From CAIMZW01 sp037142435 (lineage in GTDB: Bacteria; Actinomycetota; Actinomycetes; Nanopelagicales; Nanopelagicaceae): 30,258 bases of DNA. The translations under genes were made by a program, and so were the position numbers. Shown in pieces: positions 30,171-30,258 of this stretch. The DNA is taken from contig JBAXAO010000014.1 in the NCBI GenBank assembly GCA_037142435.1, positions 1-30,258 on the forward strand, in the 5' to 3' direction. Within the stretch, counting starts at the first letter, position 1; each line of letters opens with the position of its first letter. The notes beneath the pieces were generated by a model, which saw only the letters and a program-made list of their open reading frames with translations, searched no databases and was not told the DNA's origin.

Positions 30171-30258
30171 TTTTCTCAACAGTTCAGGAAAGTGGAAGAT
30201 CCACAAGAAGACCGTGACAAGGCAAGCAAAGAGAGATCTAGAAGCACCAGACGAGAAG
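30171..30258. other. Sequence between terminator and window edge, no assigned gene
   Basis: The last 88 bases are purine-rich. Two frames with GTG codons (30192 and 30214) stay open to the edge, but neither has a proper ribosome spacing or recognisable product. If a regulated gene follows the attenuator, its start is here or just beyond the window. Confidence 0.4.

Noticed and set aside
1..30258. tRNA, rRNA, insertion sequences, prophage or integrase signatures
   Set aside because: I looked for conserved tRNA arms, transposase motifs with terminal inverted repeats and phage genes and saw none; nearly all of the window is accounted for by ordinary chromosomal genes.

Overview
The window looks like a chromosomal segment of a small-genome actinobacterium (Actinomycetota). 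Three things point there. Actinobacteria-typical families are present: adnA/adnB, uvrD2, PIN-PhoH, DUF4307, DUF3817, DUF6542, a DrrAB-like exporter and a short-chain Z-isoprenyl synthase. The gene order follows, with deletions, two blocks of the Mycobacterium tuberculosis map as I remember it: greA (Rv1080c) to ychF (Rv1112), and adnA (Rv3202c) to uvrD2 (Rv3198c). Genes are packed tightly with overlaps and very short spacers. Base composition is about balanced by eye, well below Streptomyces or mycobacteria. This fits a streamlined aquatic lineage such as Nanopelagicales (acI), but that placement is inference.

Layout. 1-261: end of a Bax-inhibitor-1/YccA membrane protein, with a terminator. 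317-5187: an export block of two MFS transporters (minus strand) and a DrrAB-type ABC exporter (plus strand) with a palindromic putative operator. 5198-8273: greA and a DUF4307 gene (minus), then divergently a 45-residue membrane protein, SURF1, DUF3817 and a Z-isoprenyl diphosphate synthase. 8261-8341: a 33-bp tandem repeat. 8506-10732: PIN-PhoH and a secreted transglycosylase-like protein. 10762-13849: xseA-xseB-fum operon (minus). 13876-17601: ispH, DUF6542, rmuC and ychF. 17803-19716: typA. 19763-29787: DNA-repair block adnA-adnB, an EEP-family phosphodiesterase (minus), nudC and uvrD2. 29788-30258: a leader region with promoter, small ORF with strong ribosome site and a strong intrinsic terminator.

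How the genes work together. AdnA and AdnB should form the actinobacterial double-strand-break resection motor-nuclease; uvrD2, rmuC and xseAB add further DNA processing. GreA, TypA, YchF and PhoH act in transcription, ribosome and RNA control. IspH and the Z-prenyl synthase supply isoprenoids, SURF1 serves cytochrome oxidase assembly, and fumarase serves the TCA cycle.

Two non-coding patterns stand out. Many start codons lie 6-9 nt after a TANNNT box and lack a Shine-Dalgarno sequence, which suggests leaderless transcription; at xseA/ispH and EEP/nudC the two opposed boxes are only 1 bp apart. The region after uvrD2, where whiB7 sits in other actinobacteria, has the architecture of a translation-coupled attenuator, although the gene it would control lies outside the window.
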